NCBI RefSeq assembly: GCF_002258315.1
Contig: NZ_NOYD01000013.1
Coordinates: 310,001 to 374,000, forward strand
Length of the DNA: 64,000 nt
Source: Rhodococcus sp. 06-462-5
GTDB taxonomy: Bacteria; Actinomycetota; Actinomycetes; Mycobacteriales; Mycobacteriaceae
Reading direction: 5' to 3'
The translations under genes and the position numbers were made by a program. Positions within the stretch are counted from its first letter, which is position 1. Each line of letters begins with the position of its first letter. The notes beneath the pieces are model-generated. The model made no database searches and was not told the DNA's origin. It saw only the letters and a list, made by a program, of their open reading frames with translations. This document shows positions 8,075 to 16,635 of this stretch, piece after piece.

Positions 8075-9378
8075 TGAGCAGCACAGGAACGCAACTTCTT
8101 CGCCTCGCCACCGCAGGTAGCGTCGACGACGGCAAGTCGACCCTCGTCGGACGGCTGTTGTACGACACAAAATCGGTTCTGGCAGACCAGATCGATGCCG
8201 TCACTCGGGCTTCGGTGGACAAGGGACTGGCCACACCGGACCTGTCGCTACTGGTCGACGGCCTGCGCGCCGAGCGTGAACAGGGCATCACCATCGACGT
8301 CGCATACCGCTACTTCGCGACGCCGCACCGCTCGTTCGTACTGGCCGATACCCCCGGCCACGTGCAGTACACCCGCAACACCGTCTCCGGCGCGTCGACG
8401 GCTCAGCTCGTCATCCTGCTGGTCGATGCACGCAAGGGTGTCATCACTCAGACTCGCAGGCACGCAGCGGTTCTCGCTCTGCTCGGCGTTCCGCGCCTGG
8501 TACTCGCGGTCAACAAGATCGATCTGGTCGAGGACCCGGCAACGGTGTTCGCCGAGATCTCCGCCGAGTTCAACTCGCTGACCTCCTCCCTCGGGTGGTC
8601 GAGCGAGGACGTCATCGAGATCCCGGTGTCCGCACTGCACGGTGACAACGTCGCAGTGAAGTCCGACAAGACCCCGTACTACGACGGACCCACCCTCATC
8701 GAGCACCTCGAGTCGGTTCCGGTCGACGCCGAACCGCACCGGGTCGGTCTGCGGTTCCCCGTGCAGTACGTGATCCGGCCTCGCACAGCGGAATTCCCGG
8801 ACTATCGAGGATATGCCGGCCAGGTCGCGGCGGGCTCCGTCGACGTCGGCGACGAGGTCGTCATCCTGCCCTCCGGCACCCGAACGACCGTCGAGCGCAT
8901 CGACACCGCCGACGGCGAATTGCGTACCGCTCATGCCGGACGCAGCGTCACCCTCGTCCTCGCCGACGACGTCGACGTCTCCCGCGGCGACACCATCGCA
9001 TCACCGCAGGACGCACCCGAGCCGATCGGTGACTTCGAGGCCACTGTGTGCTGGCTCGCCGAGAAGCCGCTTCGCCCGGGTGCTCGCCTGTTGCTCAAGC
9101 ACGGCACTCGCACCACCCAGGCCATCGTCGGGACACTGATCGAGCGGTTCGACGAGCAGGAGCTCACCGCACAGGAAGGCCCGGAGTCGTTGGAACTCAA
9201 CGAGATCGGCCGAATCTCCGTGCGCGTCGCCGAGCCCATCGTGGCCGACGACTACGCCGTCAACCGGCACACGGGCAGCTTCCTGCTGATCGATCCGGCC
9301 GGTGGCAACACGTTGGCTGCCGGGCTCGTGGGCAATGCTCTGGCTGCCGTCGAGCTGGGGTCGGCAGTTCCGGCGTGA
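8074..9378 (+). CDS. cysN: sulfate adenylyltransferase subunit 1 CysN (GTPase, no CysC domain)
   Basis: The translation-factor-like GTPase whose hydrolysis drives APS synthesis by CysD. 434 residues from the ATG overlapping the cysD stop. G1 is GSVDDGKST, G3 DTPGHVQY and G4 NKIDLV; the switch segment EREQGITIDVAYRYF is present. Domains II and III follow to residue about 430. The protein ends there, so the APS-kinase domain fused in mycobacterial CysNC is absent, consistent with an APS-reducing rather than PAPS-reducing route. Confidence 0.95.
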   Translation: MSSTGTQLLRLATAGSVDDGKSTLVGRLLYDTKSVLADQIDAVTRASVDKGLATPDLSLLVDGLRAEREQGITIDVAYRYFATPHRSFVLADTPGHVQYTRNTVSGASTAQLVILLVDARKGVITQTRRHAAVLALLGVPRLVLAVNKIDLVEDPATVFAEISAEFNSLTSSLGWSSEDVIEIPVSALHGDNVAVKSDKTPYYDGPTLIEHLESVPVDAEPHRVGLRFPVQYVIRPRTAEFPDYRGYAGQVAAGSVDVGDEVVILPSGTRTTVERIDTADGELRTAHAGRSVTLVLADDVDVSRGDTIASPQDAPEPIGDFEATVCWLAEKPLRPGARLLLKHGTRTTQAIVGTLIERFDEQELTAQEGPESLELNEIGRISVRVAEPIVADDYAVNRHTGSFLLIDPAGGNTLAAGLVGNALAAVELGSAVPA

Positions 9379-10145
9379 GCGCACTGATCGCGGTTGCCCA
9401 CGGCAGCCGTGACCCGCGCTCGAGCGCAGCGGTCCACCGCGCCGTCGACGTCCTGCGTCGGCGGCGACCGGACCTGGACGTGCGCGTCGCGTTTCTCGAT
9501 CTTTCCGAACCCCGCGTCGATCAGGTGGTCGACGACCTGGCCACTGCCGGACACGAAACCATCGTCGCCGTTCCGATGTTGCTGGGCAGAGCGTTCCACG
9601 CGAAAGTCGATCTGCCCGAGCTGTTGGACGCAGCGAGGACGCGACACCCGCTCGTATCGATCAGGCAGGCCGACGTTCTGGGAGACGACCGACTCCTCGT
9701 CGAGGCAGTCCGTGATCGGATCGCCGATACCGGTGTCACAGTCTCCGATTCGACGGTCGGCATCGCCCTGGCAGCCGTCGGTTCCTCGGTGGCACCGGCG
9801 AATCAACGCACCCGTTTGATCGCGCAGAAGCTGCTCGCCGGAACGCACTGGGCCGGAGCCGTGACCTGCTTCGCCACATCGGTCTCCCCGTCCGCCACCG
9901 ACGCGATCGAACAGCTGCGCGCACTGGGAGCCGACCGCATCGTCGTTGCACCCTGGTTCCTGGCCCCGGGACTGCTCACCGACAGGATCGAAGCGTCGGT
10001 GGCAGGCCTACCGAACGTGGTGCACGCCGAGGTCATCGGCGCGCACCCGGCCGTGGCCGAACTGGCCTCGCGGCGCTACGACTCCACCGTCGCACGCGAC
10101 TCGGTGGCGTCGGCGATCGTGGGCACGCGGGTCGCTCGTACGTAG
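9375..10145 (+). CDS. sirohydrochlorin ferrochelatase-like protein (CbiX/SirB family)
   Basis: 256 residues from GTG 9375, which overlaps the cysN stop by 4 nt. The duplicated CbiX fold is visible. The first half opens [14 protein letters not shown] with the catalytic histidine and continues [21 protein letters not shown]; the second half has [18 protein letters not shown]. The family inserts Fe2+ or Co2+ into sirohydrochlorin. In this operon the product would be siroheme, the cofactor of the first gene's sulfite reductase. The last 70 nt overlap the 3' end of cysA on the other strand. Confidence 0.85.
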   Translation: MSALIAVAHGSRDPRSSAAVHRAVDVLRRRRPDLDVRVAFLDLSEPRVDQVVDDLATAGHETIVAVPMLLGRAFHAKVDLPELLDAARTRHPLVSIRQADVLGDDRLLVEAVRDRIADTGVTVSDSTVGIALAAVGSSVAPANQRTRLIAQKLLAGTHWAGAVTCFATSVSPSATDAIEQLRALGADRIVVAPWFLAPGLLTDRIEASVAGLPNVVHAEVIGAHPAVAELASRRYDSTVARDSVASAIVGTRVART

Positions 10146-11122
10146 ACGGTCTCACCCTCGCGCAGTCCGAGTGCCTCACTGTCGCCGCGAGTGATCTGCG
10201 CGGCGAACAGTTCCCCGGTGGCCGCACTCTTCAGCTCGACCTTCACCTCGAAGCCGAGGTGCACCACCCGCTCGACGACGGCACGCGTCACACCGGCCGA
10301 TTCGGCCGTCCCGCTGGCCTGGGCCTGCGCCAACGACGGATCGCGCCCGACGCGAATGTCGTGCGGCCGCACCAGAAGGCCGTTCAGCTTGGCGACCTGA
10401 CCCAGGAACGACATCACGAAGTTGTTGGCCGGGCGATCGTAGAGATCCTCCGGGCTGCCGACCTGTTCGATGCGGCCCTTGTTGAGCACCGCGATCCGGT
10501 CGGCGACGTCGAGCGCCTCCTCCTGATCGTGGGTCACCAGCACGGTGGTGACGTGGACCTCGTCGTGCAGTCGACGCAGCCACGTCCGCAGATCGGCACG
10601 CACCTTGGCGTCGAGCGCGCCGAATGGCTCGTCGAGCAGCAGCACCTGCGGGTCGACCGCGAGTGCGCGGGCCAACGCCATGCGCTGTCGCTGGCCACCG
10701 GACAGCTGCGCCGGGTAGCGACTCTGGAACCCGGCGAGACCGACGATCTCGAGCAACTCGTCGACCTTCTTGGCGATCTCGGCCTTGGGCCGCTTGCGAA
10801 TCTGCAGGCCGAAGGCGACGTTGTCTCGCACCGTGAGGTGCTTGAACGCGGCGTAGTGCTGGAAGACGAATCCGATTTCACGGCGCTGCGGACTCACCCA
10901 CGTCACATCCTCGCCGGCGAGAACCACCCGGCCGGAATCGAGTTGTTCGAGCCCGGCGATGGAGCGCAGCAGCGTGGACTTGCCCGATCCACTGGGCCCG
11001 AGCAGCGCCGTCAGCGATCCCTTGGGAATGTCGATGCTGACATCGTCGAGCGCTGCGAAGTCGCCGTAGTGCTTGTTGGCGCCGACGACGGAGATCTCGA
11101 TCTCGGGGGATGTCTCGGTCAT
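10076..11122 (-). CDS. cysA: sulfate/thiosulfate ABC transporter ATP-binding protein CysA
   Basis: ATPase of the sulfate importer. 348 residues from ATG 11122, which overlaps the cysW stop (ATGA). Walker A is GPSGSGKST, the signature LSGGQRQR, Walker [13 protein letters not shown], and the H-loop [13 protein letters not shown]-terminal TOBE-like domain (about 235-348) contains [12 protein letters not shown]. The frame is open upstream to 11398 but those codons overlap cysW. The 3' end overlaps the convergent chelatase gene by 70 nt. Confidence 0.95.
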   Translation of the reverse strand: MTETSPEIEISVVGANKHYGDFAALDDVSIDIPKGSLTALLGPSGSGKSTLLRSIAGLEQLDSGRVVLAGEDVTWVSPQRREIGFVFQHYAAFKHLTVRDNVAFGLQIRKRPKAEIAKKVDELLEIVGLAGFQSRYPAQLSGGQRQRMALARALAVDPQVLLLDEPFGALDAKVRADLRTWLRRLHDEVHVTTVLVTHDQEEALDVADRIAVLNKGRIEQVGSPEDLYDRPANNFVMSFLGQVAKLNGLLVRPHDIRVGRDPSLAQAQASGTAESAGVTRAVVERVVHLGFEVKVELKSAATGELFAAQITRGDSEALGLREGETVYVRATRVPTIADATESRATVES

Positions 11123-11922
11123 TGTTTCGTCCTCTTCTTGTCGAGGGCCGTCATCAACAGCAGCACGACGACGGCAATCGCCATGAGCAGTGTGGACGCG
11201 GCGTACGCGCCCTGTTGGTTGAAGTCCTCGTACCGGGAATTGACCAGCAGCGTGAGTGTTTGGGAGATGCCGGGCAGATTGGTCGAGACCATGATCACCG
11301 CACCGAACTCGCCGAGCGAACGTGCGACGGTGAGTACGACGCCGTACGTCAGGCCCCACCGGATCGCCGGAAGAGTGATGCGCCAGAACGTCTGCCACGA
11401 CGATGCTCCGAGCGTCGAGGCGGCCTCCTCCTGCTCCTCACCGATTTCGTAGAGCACGGGTTCGACCTCGCGCACGACGAACGGAAGGGTGACGAAGATC
11501 GTCGCGATGACCATGCCGGGAAGCGCGAAGATGACCTTGAAGCCGAGGCTTTCGATTCCGCCGAACCATCCGTTGGCACCCCACAGCAGGATCAGCGCGA
11601 CGCCGGTGATGATGGGCGACACCGCGAACGGCAGATCGACGATCGCTTCCAGGACGCCCTTGCCTCGGAACCGTCCCCGCACGAGAGCCAGAGCGGTGAC
11701 CACACCGAACACGATATTGATCGGAACCACTATGGCGACGATCAACAACGACAGCTGCAGTGCCGACTGCGCGGCCGGGGTGGTGATCTGCTCCCAGAAC
11801 GTGACGACGCCGTCCTCGAACGTGCGAAACAGGATGGTGCCGAGCGGAAAGAGCACCAGAACGGCGAGGTACAGCAGAGCTACGGTGCGCAGCGTCAGCT
11901 TGATCGGCAGACCGATTTTCAC
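11119..11922 (-). CDS. cysW: sulfate ABC transporter permease CysW
   Basis: 267-residue inner-membrane permease with about six hydrophobic segments. The family's cytoplasmic EAA loop, which contacts CysA, reads [21 protein letters not shown] at about 163-183. The start overlaps the cysT stop by 4 nt and the stop overlaps the cysA start by 4 nt, so the three are translationally coupled. CysW pairs with CysT as a heterodimeric channel. Confidence 0.94.
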   Translation of the reverse strand: MKIGLPIKLTLRTVALLYLAVLVLFPLGTILFRTFEDGVVTFWEQITTPAAQSALQLSLLIVAIVVPINIVFGVVTALALVRGRFRGKGVLEAIVDLPFAVSPIITGVALILLWGANGWFGGIESLGFKVIFALPGMVIATIFVTLPFVVREVEPVLYEIGEEQEEAASTLGASSWQTFWRITLPAIRWGLTYGVVLTVARSLGEFGAVIMVSTNLPGISQTLTLLVNSRYEDFNQQGAYAASTLLMAIAVVVLLLMTALDKKRTKQ

Positions 11923-12812
11923 GAGATCTGCTCCTCACGTCGGGCCAGGCGATTGCCCACCACGCGAAGCACGAACAACACTGCGAACGCGATGGCCAGC
12001 AGCACCACGGAGATCGCCGCCGCGTCGGTGGGGCGGTCGTACTCGATGAGCTCACGGATGTACTGCGACGCCACCTGCGTGTCGTTGGGAATGTTGCCTC
12101 CGATGAGCACCACCGACCCGAATTCGCCGATGGCGCGCGCGAATGCGAGGCCTCCGCCGCTGAGGATCGCCGGCAGCAGTACCGGCAGGACGATGCGGCG
12201 GAAGATGGTCCAATTGTTCGCGCCGAGCGACGCTGCCGCCTCCTCGACATCCTTGTCGAGTTCGATCAGCACCGGTTGCACCGCTCGCACCACGAACGGC
12301 AACGTGACGAACAGCAGCGCGACGATCACCGCGGGCTTGGTGGCGTTGAACACCAACCCGATCGGACTCGCCGGCCCGTACAGCGACAGCAGAACCAGGC
12401 TGGCCACGATGGTGGGCAACGCGAACGGCAGATCGATCAGTGCGTTGACGAATCGCTTGCCGGGGAACTCGTCCCGCACCAGCACCCACGCGATGAGGGT
12501 GCCGAGAAACAGATTGACCACGGCCGCGGCCACCGACACCTGCAGCGTCACCTTGAAGGTGGCCAGGGCGCGTTGCTCGGTGACCGCGTTCCAGAAGCCG
12601 GTGAGACCGTCGTCGAAGGACTGAACCGTCAACGCCGCCAAGGGAAGCAGCACGATGACGCTGAGCCACAACACCGCGACGCCGAGGCCGAGCGGACCGA
12701 CCGATCCCGGGCCACGGAATTTCCGACCTTCCCGCCCAGCACGAAATCGAGGTGTCGTGCGGGGCGGGGCACCCGATTCCGACGGCGCTCGGTCACTGTT
12801 CGATACGGACAT
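11919..12812 (-). CDS. cysT: sulfate ABC transporter permease CysT
   Basis: 297-residue permease. A hydrophilic, basic N-terminus of about 45 residues (GREGRKFRGPGSVGP) precedes the first membrane segment LGLGVAVLWLSVIVLLPLAAL. The EAA loop is EEAAASLGANNWTIFRRIVLP. Its start lies 2 nt after the sbp stop and its stop overlaps cysW. The extended N-terminus is common in actinobacterial CysT. Confidence 0.94.
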   Translation of the reverse strand: MSVSNSDRAPSESGAPPRTTPRFRAGREGRKFRGPGSVGPLGLGVAVLWLSVIVLLPLAALTVQSFDDGLTGFWNAVTEQRALATFKVTLQVSVAAAVVNLFLGTLIAWVLVRDEFPGKRFVNALIDLPFALPTIVASLVLLSLYGPASPIGLVFNATKPAVIVALLFVTLPFVVRAVQPVLIELDKDVEEAAASLGANNWTIFRRIVLPVLLPAILSGGGLAFARAIGEFGSVVLIGGNIPNDTQVASQYIRELIEYDRPTDAAAISVVLLAIAFAVLFVLRVVGNRLARREEQIS

Positions 12813-12814
12813 CT

Positions 12815-13837
12815 CTACCGAGTGCTGTCTTGGTAGATCGTGGCGATGGCACCGTTGTCTCCGAACAGGTCTGCGTCCACCTGGGTCCAGCCACCGAGAT
12901 CACCGATCGTGTACAGCTTTTCGGGGGTGAAGAACTTCTCCGAGTACTCCGACGCGATGTCCGGGTTCGTCGGGCGGAAGCCGGCCTCCGCCCAGATCTT
13001 CTGGCCCTCGTCGGTGTAGACGAAGTCGTTCAGAGCATTGGCGCGATCGAGATTGGCGCTGTCGTTGATCACGGCAACGGGGTTGTCGATGCGGAACGTG
13101 ACGGGAACGTCCACGTGCTCCACGTTCTGCCCCTGCTCCTCGATCAGCAGCGCCTCGTTTTCGTAGCTGAGCAACGCATCACCCTGGCCCTGCAGGAAGG
13201 CTTCGGTTGCGGCGCGGCCGGATTCGGGCTGAACCGGGAAGTGATCGGCGACGAGGGTGCGAACGAAATCGAGTCCGGCCTGCCTGTCCTGGCCGCCGTT
13301 GCTCTTCGCCGCGTACGGGGCGAGCAGGTTCCACTTGGCCGAGCCCGAGCTGAGCGGGCTGGGGCTGATCACCTGAACGTCCGGCTTGATCAGATCGTCC
13401 CAGGTACGGATGTTCTTCGGGTTGCCCTCGCGCACGACGATGGTCACCACGGAGCCGAACGGCACTCCGCCGTAAGCATTCTGGTTCCAGTCTTCGTCGA
13501 CCTTGCCCGCCTGCACCAGACGGGTGATGTCGGGTTCTACCGAGAAGTTGACGATATCGGCTGGTGCGCCGTCGGCCACCTTGCGCGACTGATTACCCGA
13601 TGCGCCGTAATCGGCATTGATCGCCGTGCCCTCGCCGTCTTCGGTGGCTGCGAACGCCGGACCGATTGCGTCCCAACCGTTCTTGGGGACGGCGTAACCT
13701 ACGAGAGTCAATGCGGGACCGCTGGCGGTGTCCGGCTCACCGCCGACGACGTCACTCGATCCACCGCCGCATGCAGTGAGGAGAAGGGTTCCCACGGCCG
13801 CGAACGTGGTCAGTAGGTAGCGAGAGCTGTGCCTCAT
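12815..13837 (-). CDS. subI: sulfate-binding lipoprotein (Sbp/SubI)
   Basis: Extracytoplasmic sulfate-binding component feeding CysTWA. From ATG 13837 the protein is 340 residues with a lipoprotein signal: MRHSSRYLLT, hydrophobic core, then the lipobox LLTACGGGSS. Mature motifs typical of SBP family 1 include LTLVGYAVPKNGWD, NADYGASGNQSRKVADG, VINDSANLDRANALNDFVYT and GQKIWAEAGFRP. ATG 13837 is chosen because AAAGG lies 10 nt upstream; ATG 13855 would add MKGLLS and lacks a ribosome-binding site. It heads the importer operon, 203 nt downstream of a Cys-ending leader ORF. Confidence 0.93.
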   Translation of the reverse strand: MRHSSRYLLTTFAAVGTLLLTACGGGSSDVVGGEPDTASGPALTLVGYAVPKNGWDAIGPAFAATEDGEGTAINADYGASGNQSRKVADGAPADIVNFSVEPDITRLVQAGKVDEDWNQNAYGGVPFGSVVTIVVREGNPKNIRTWDDLIKPDVQVISPSPLSSGSAKWNLLAPYAAKSNGGQDRQAGLDFVRTLVADHFPVQPESGRAATEAFLQGQGDALLSYENEALLIEEQGQNVEHVDVPVTFRIDNPVAVINDSANLDRANALNDFVYTDEGQKIWAEAGFRPTNPDIASEYSEKFFTPEKLYTIGDLGGWTQVDADLFGDNGAIATIYQDSTR

Positions 13838-14040
13838 CGAGAGAAGGCCTTTCATGATGGTGTGCAGTGAGTACGAGCTGGGCAGGAGTCGATATTCCCC
13901 AAATCGAACCGGAGCACACCGCAGCGGAGTGTCAGCGCGGGATCACCGTGGACGGCAGAAAGTACGTCGTGAACCGCCCGACCGCGACAGGTACGCGAGT
14001 GGGCAACGGATCGACGGAACCGATTCGACGAAGGGAAGAA
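13838..14040 (-). promoter_or_regulatory. untranslated leader between the Cys-Cys uORF and sbp
   Basis: About 200 nt with no convincing coding content on either strand. It lies between the stop of the leader ORF (14041-14130) and the sbp start, so it would form the 5' mRNA leader in which attenuation would act. I did not identify a strong T-tracted terminator in it. Confidence 0.4.
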
Positions 14041-14130
14041 TCAACAACAGTCGATATCGGCGACTGCCAGCATGCCGACAGCAATCAACGCCAACTGATG
14101 GCGGACGCGGTACTCGGCGGCAGACGACAC
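14041..14130 (-). CDS. Cys-Cys-terminated leader peptide (uORF, putative attenuator) upstream of sbp
   Basis: A 29-residue ORF from GTG 14130 to TGA, beginning MSSAAEYRVRHQLAL and ending VADIDCC. The last two sense codons are both TGT. The GTG is exactly 7 nt downstream of a good -10 (TAGATT on the minus strand), so the mRNA is probably leaderless. Like the 4501-4593 uORF it precedes a sulfur-uptake operon and ends in cysteine codons, the arrangement of cysteine-responsive attenuators in mycobacteria. Its sequence is otherwise unrelated to the first uORF. Confidence 0.7.
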   Translation of the reverse strand: MSSAAEYRVRHQLALIAVGMLAVADIDCC

Positions 14131-14137
14131 GGTCAGA

Positions 14138-14143
14138 AATCTA
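14138..14143 (-). promoter_or_regulatory. -10 element for the sbp-cysTWA operon
   Basis: On the minus strand TAGATT lies 7 nt before GTG 14130, consistent with transcription starting at the uORF start codon. No clear -35 seen. Confidence 0.45.
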
Positions 14144-14171
14144 GCAGAGGTTCCGGACCGACTCTAATCGG

Positions 14172-14249
14172 CTATCGAGTCAGCAACCAGGCGATGACAA
14201 CCAGCACCAAGAGCGCGATGAGCGCCAACGTGACCCGAGACCGAGGCAT
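14172..14249 (-). CDS. 25-residue single-membrane-segment protein
   Basis: A very short ORF: MPRSRVTLALIALLV then LVVIAWLLTR. Apart from the basic ends it is one hydrophobic helix with an arginine-rich N-terminus and a final Arg. Its ATG overlaps the stop of the 77-residue membrane protein upstream (TAATG), the sign of translational coupling. No function is recognised. Tiny membrane proteins of this form often regulate or stabilise a partner, here plausibly the co-translated 77-residue protein; that is inference. Confidence 0.6.
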   Translation of the reverse strand: MPRSRVTLALIALLVLVVIAWLLTR

Positions 14250-14482
14250 TACTGTCCATCCTTCGTCGTAGTGGTGGCCGCACCCGTCAGCTCCGCGTCG
14301 CGAGCAGCCCGTGCATCACGCCCGAGCAGGTGCAGAACCACCGCGAGCACGCGATCGAACACACGCGCCAGCAGGAACGCGGTAGGCACGATGACCAGCA
14401 GCACGACTACCGACTGTGGCACGAACGGCAAACCCGTCACCCACAGTTCGACGCCGTCCCACCAGCGTGCGATCGATTCCAC
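14249..14482 (-). CDS. small membrane protein (Rv2401A-like)
   Basis: 77 residues. After an amphipathic start (MESIARWWDGVELWVTGLPF) a long hydrophobic segment VPQSVVVLLVIVPTAFLLA spans about residues 22-40, followed by a basic region and a polar tail GAATTTTKDGQ. A similar small membrane ORF occupies the same place in M. tuberculosis between the sulfate transporter and the trehalase, so I take it as its counterpart. Function unknown. Diverges from trehalase. Confidence 0.7.
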   Translation of the reverse strand: MESIARWWDGVELWVTGLPFVPQSVVVLLVIVPTAFLLARVFDRVLAVVLHLLGRDARAARDAELTGAATTTTKDGQ

Positions 14483-14575
14483 CCTCGCAGCTTAAACCAG
14501 CTCGTTCCGCTCCCACGCCACGCCGACCGACGACCAGCAGTGGACGCATGCCGTGGATCGGTCGATGATTACGCC

Positions 14576-16621
14576 ATGACGGCATACGAAGATGTTTCGC
14601 CAGTGCCCCCGGTGGCCGACGAGCCCGCCATGGGGTCGGGGCATCCAGGTCTGGGCGGGGTCGAGGTTCAGGGAGCGTTGGGCAGCACCGACGCACCGGT
14701 GTCCACCCTGACGTCCTATCGAAGTGCCTTTCCGCCGATCGACGACTACGCGTTCCTCTCGGACTGCGAGACGACCTGCCTGATCGCTCGCAACGGATCG
14801 GTCGAGTGGATGTGCGTGCCTCGCCCTGACTCCCCCAGTATCTTCGGCGCGGTCCTCGATCGCAGCGCGGGCCACTTCCGGGTCGGGCCGTACGGTCAAT
14901 CGGTGCCCGCAGCGCGGCGATACCTGCCGGGTGGCCTGATCGTCGAGACGACGTGGCAGACCGAAACCGGTTGGCTCGTGGTGCGCGATGCACTCGTCAT
15001 GGGACCGTGGCACAACACCGATCAACGCTCTCGTACTCACAAGCGCGCACCGAGCGACTGGGACGCCGAACACATCCTGCTGCGCACCATCAAGTGCGTC
15101 AGCGGAACGGTCGAACTCGAGATGAGCTGCGAGCCGGCCTTCGACTACCACCGCGCGCCGGCGAAGTGGGAGTACACCGGCAAGGTGTACGAGGAGACCA
15201 CCGCCACCTGCGAGGCCAGTGCGGGCGGTGATCAGCCCACGTTGAAGCTGACCACCAATCTCCGCATCGGCATCGAAGGACGCGAGGCCCGCGCCCGCAC
15301 CCGAATGACGGAGGGCGACAACGTCTTCGTTGCTCTGTCGTGGTCCGATCTGCCTGCGCCGCAGACGTTCGAGGAAGCCGCGGACAAGATGTGGCGCACG
15401 TCCGAATGCTGGCGGCAGTGGATCACGATCGGCCGATTCCCCGATCACCCGTGGCGGGGCTACCTGCAGCGCAGCGCCCTGACACTCAAGGGTCTGACCT
15501 ACGCCCCCACCGGTGCCCTGCTGGCTGCGTCGACCACATCGCTTCCGGAAACCCCCGGTGGAGAACGTAACTGGGACTACCGCTACACGTGGGTACGTGA
15601 TTCGACGTTCGCGCTGTGGGGCCTGTACACACTCGGACTCGACCGTGAGGCCAACGACTTCTTCGCCTTCATGTCGGATGTGGCGACAACGGCGGACGGC
15701 GAAGTCAATCCCCTCCAGGTCATGTACGGCATCGGCGGCGAGAAGACGCTCGACGAGAGCGAGCTGCCGCACCTGTCCGGATACGACGGCGCACGTCCGG
15801 TACGTATCGGCAACGGAGCCTACGACCAAGAGCAGCACGACATCTGGGGCACGATGCTCGATTCGGTGTACCTGCATGTCAAGTCGCGCGAGCACGTCCC
15901 CGAATTCCTGTGGCCCCTGCTCAAGCGCCAGGTGGAGGAGGCGATCGCCAACTGGCGCAAGCCCGATCGTGGCATCTGGGAGGTGCGCGGTGAACCGCAG
16001 CACTTCACCTCGTCGAAGCTCATGTGCTGGGTTGCGCTCGACCGAGGGGCCAAGCTCGCCGACATCCACGGCGAGACGGAGTACTCGGCCAAGTGGAACG
16101 AGATCGCCGACGAGATCAAGGCGGACATTCTCGAGAACGGCACCGATTCTCGTGGTGTCCTCACTCAGCGCTACGGTGACCCGTCGCTGGATGCGTCACT
16201 GCTGCTGGCACCGCTGCTTCGGTTCCTGCCCGCCGAGGACGAACGCATCCGTGCGACGGTGCTCGCCATCGCCGACGAGTTGACCGAGGACGGCCTGGTT
16301 CTGCGCTACCGAACCGACACCACCGACGACGGTCTGGCGGGCGAGGAGGGGACGTTCACGATCTGCTCCTTCTGGCTCGTATCCGCGCTCGTCGAGATCG
16401 GCGAGCTCCCTCGCGCCAAACACCTCTGCGAGCGTCTGCTGGGGTACGCGAGCCCACTCAAGCTCTACGCGGAGGAGATCGACCATCGCACCGGCCGTCA
16501 TCTCGGCAACTTCCCGCAGGCGTTCACCCACCTCGCACTGATCAATGCGGTGGTGCACGTCATCCGCGCCGAGGAAGCTCAGGTGGCAGGGCACTTCCAG
16601 CCCGCCCACTCCAACCCCTGA
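14576..16621 (+). CDS. trehalase, glycoside hydrolase family 15
   Basis: 681 residues from ATG 14576. The mycobacterial counterpart (Rv2402 position) is a GH15 trehalase that hydrolyses trehalose to two glucose. Family motifs are DYAFLSDCETTCLIARNGS near the N-terminus, WMCVPRPDSPSIFGAVLD, the (alpha/alpha)6-barrel segment ERNWDYRYTWVRDSTFALW, SLDASLLLAPLLRFLP, and EEGTFTICSFWLVSALVE, which carries the catalytic glutamates. The first 50 residues are poorly conserved low-complexity sequence, so a later start is possible. Glucoamylase specificity cannot be excluded from sequence alone. Confidence 0.85.
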   Translation: MTAYEDVSPVPPVADEPAMGSGHPGLGGVEVQGALGSTDAPVSTLTSYRSAFPPIDDYAFLSDCETTCLIARNGSVEWMCVPRPDSPSIFGAVLDRSAGHFRVGPYGQSVPAARRYLPGGLIVETTWQTETGWLVVRDALVMGPWHNTDQRSRTHKRAPSDWDAEHILLRTIKCVSGTVELEMSCEPAFDYHRAPAKWEYTGKVYEETTATCEASAGGDQPTLKLTTNLRIGIEGREARARTRMTEGDNVFVALSWSDLPAPQTFEEAADKMWRTSECWRQWITIGRFPDHPWRGYLQRSALTLKGLTYAPTGALLAASTTSLPETPGGERNWDYRYTWVRDSTFALWGLYTLGLDREANDFFAFMSDVATTADGEVNPLQVMYGIGGEKTLDESELPHLSGYDGARPVRIGNGAYDQEQHDIWGTMLDSVYLHVKSREHVPEFLWPLLKRQVEEAIANWRKPDRGIWEVRGEPQHFTSSKLMCWVALDRGAKLADIHGETEYSAKWNEIADEIKADILENGTDSRGVLTQRYGDPSLDASLLLAPLLRFLPAEDERIRATVLAIADELTEDGLVLRYRTDTTDDGLAGEEGTFTICSFWLVSALVEIGELPRAKHLCERLLGYASPLKLYAEEIDHRTGRHLGNFPQAFTHLALINAVVHVIRAEEAQVAGHFQPAHSNP

Positions 16622-16635
16622 GCGGGAGGGCTCAG
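16618..16635. terminator. hairpin across convergent stop codons
   Basis: CTGAGC and GCTCAG are perfect 6-bp arms around a 6-nt loop, between trehalase (+) and the nitronate monooxygenase gene (-). No T-tract. Confidence 0.3.

Noticed and set aside
13867-14271. 134-codon plus-strand ORF opposite the sbp leader
   Set aside because: No family resemblance or ribosome-binding site; it lies antisense to the better supported Cys-Cys leader ORF and the 25-residue membrane protein.
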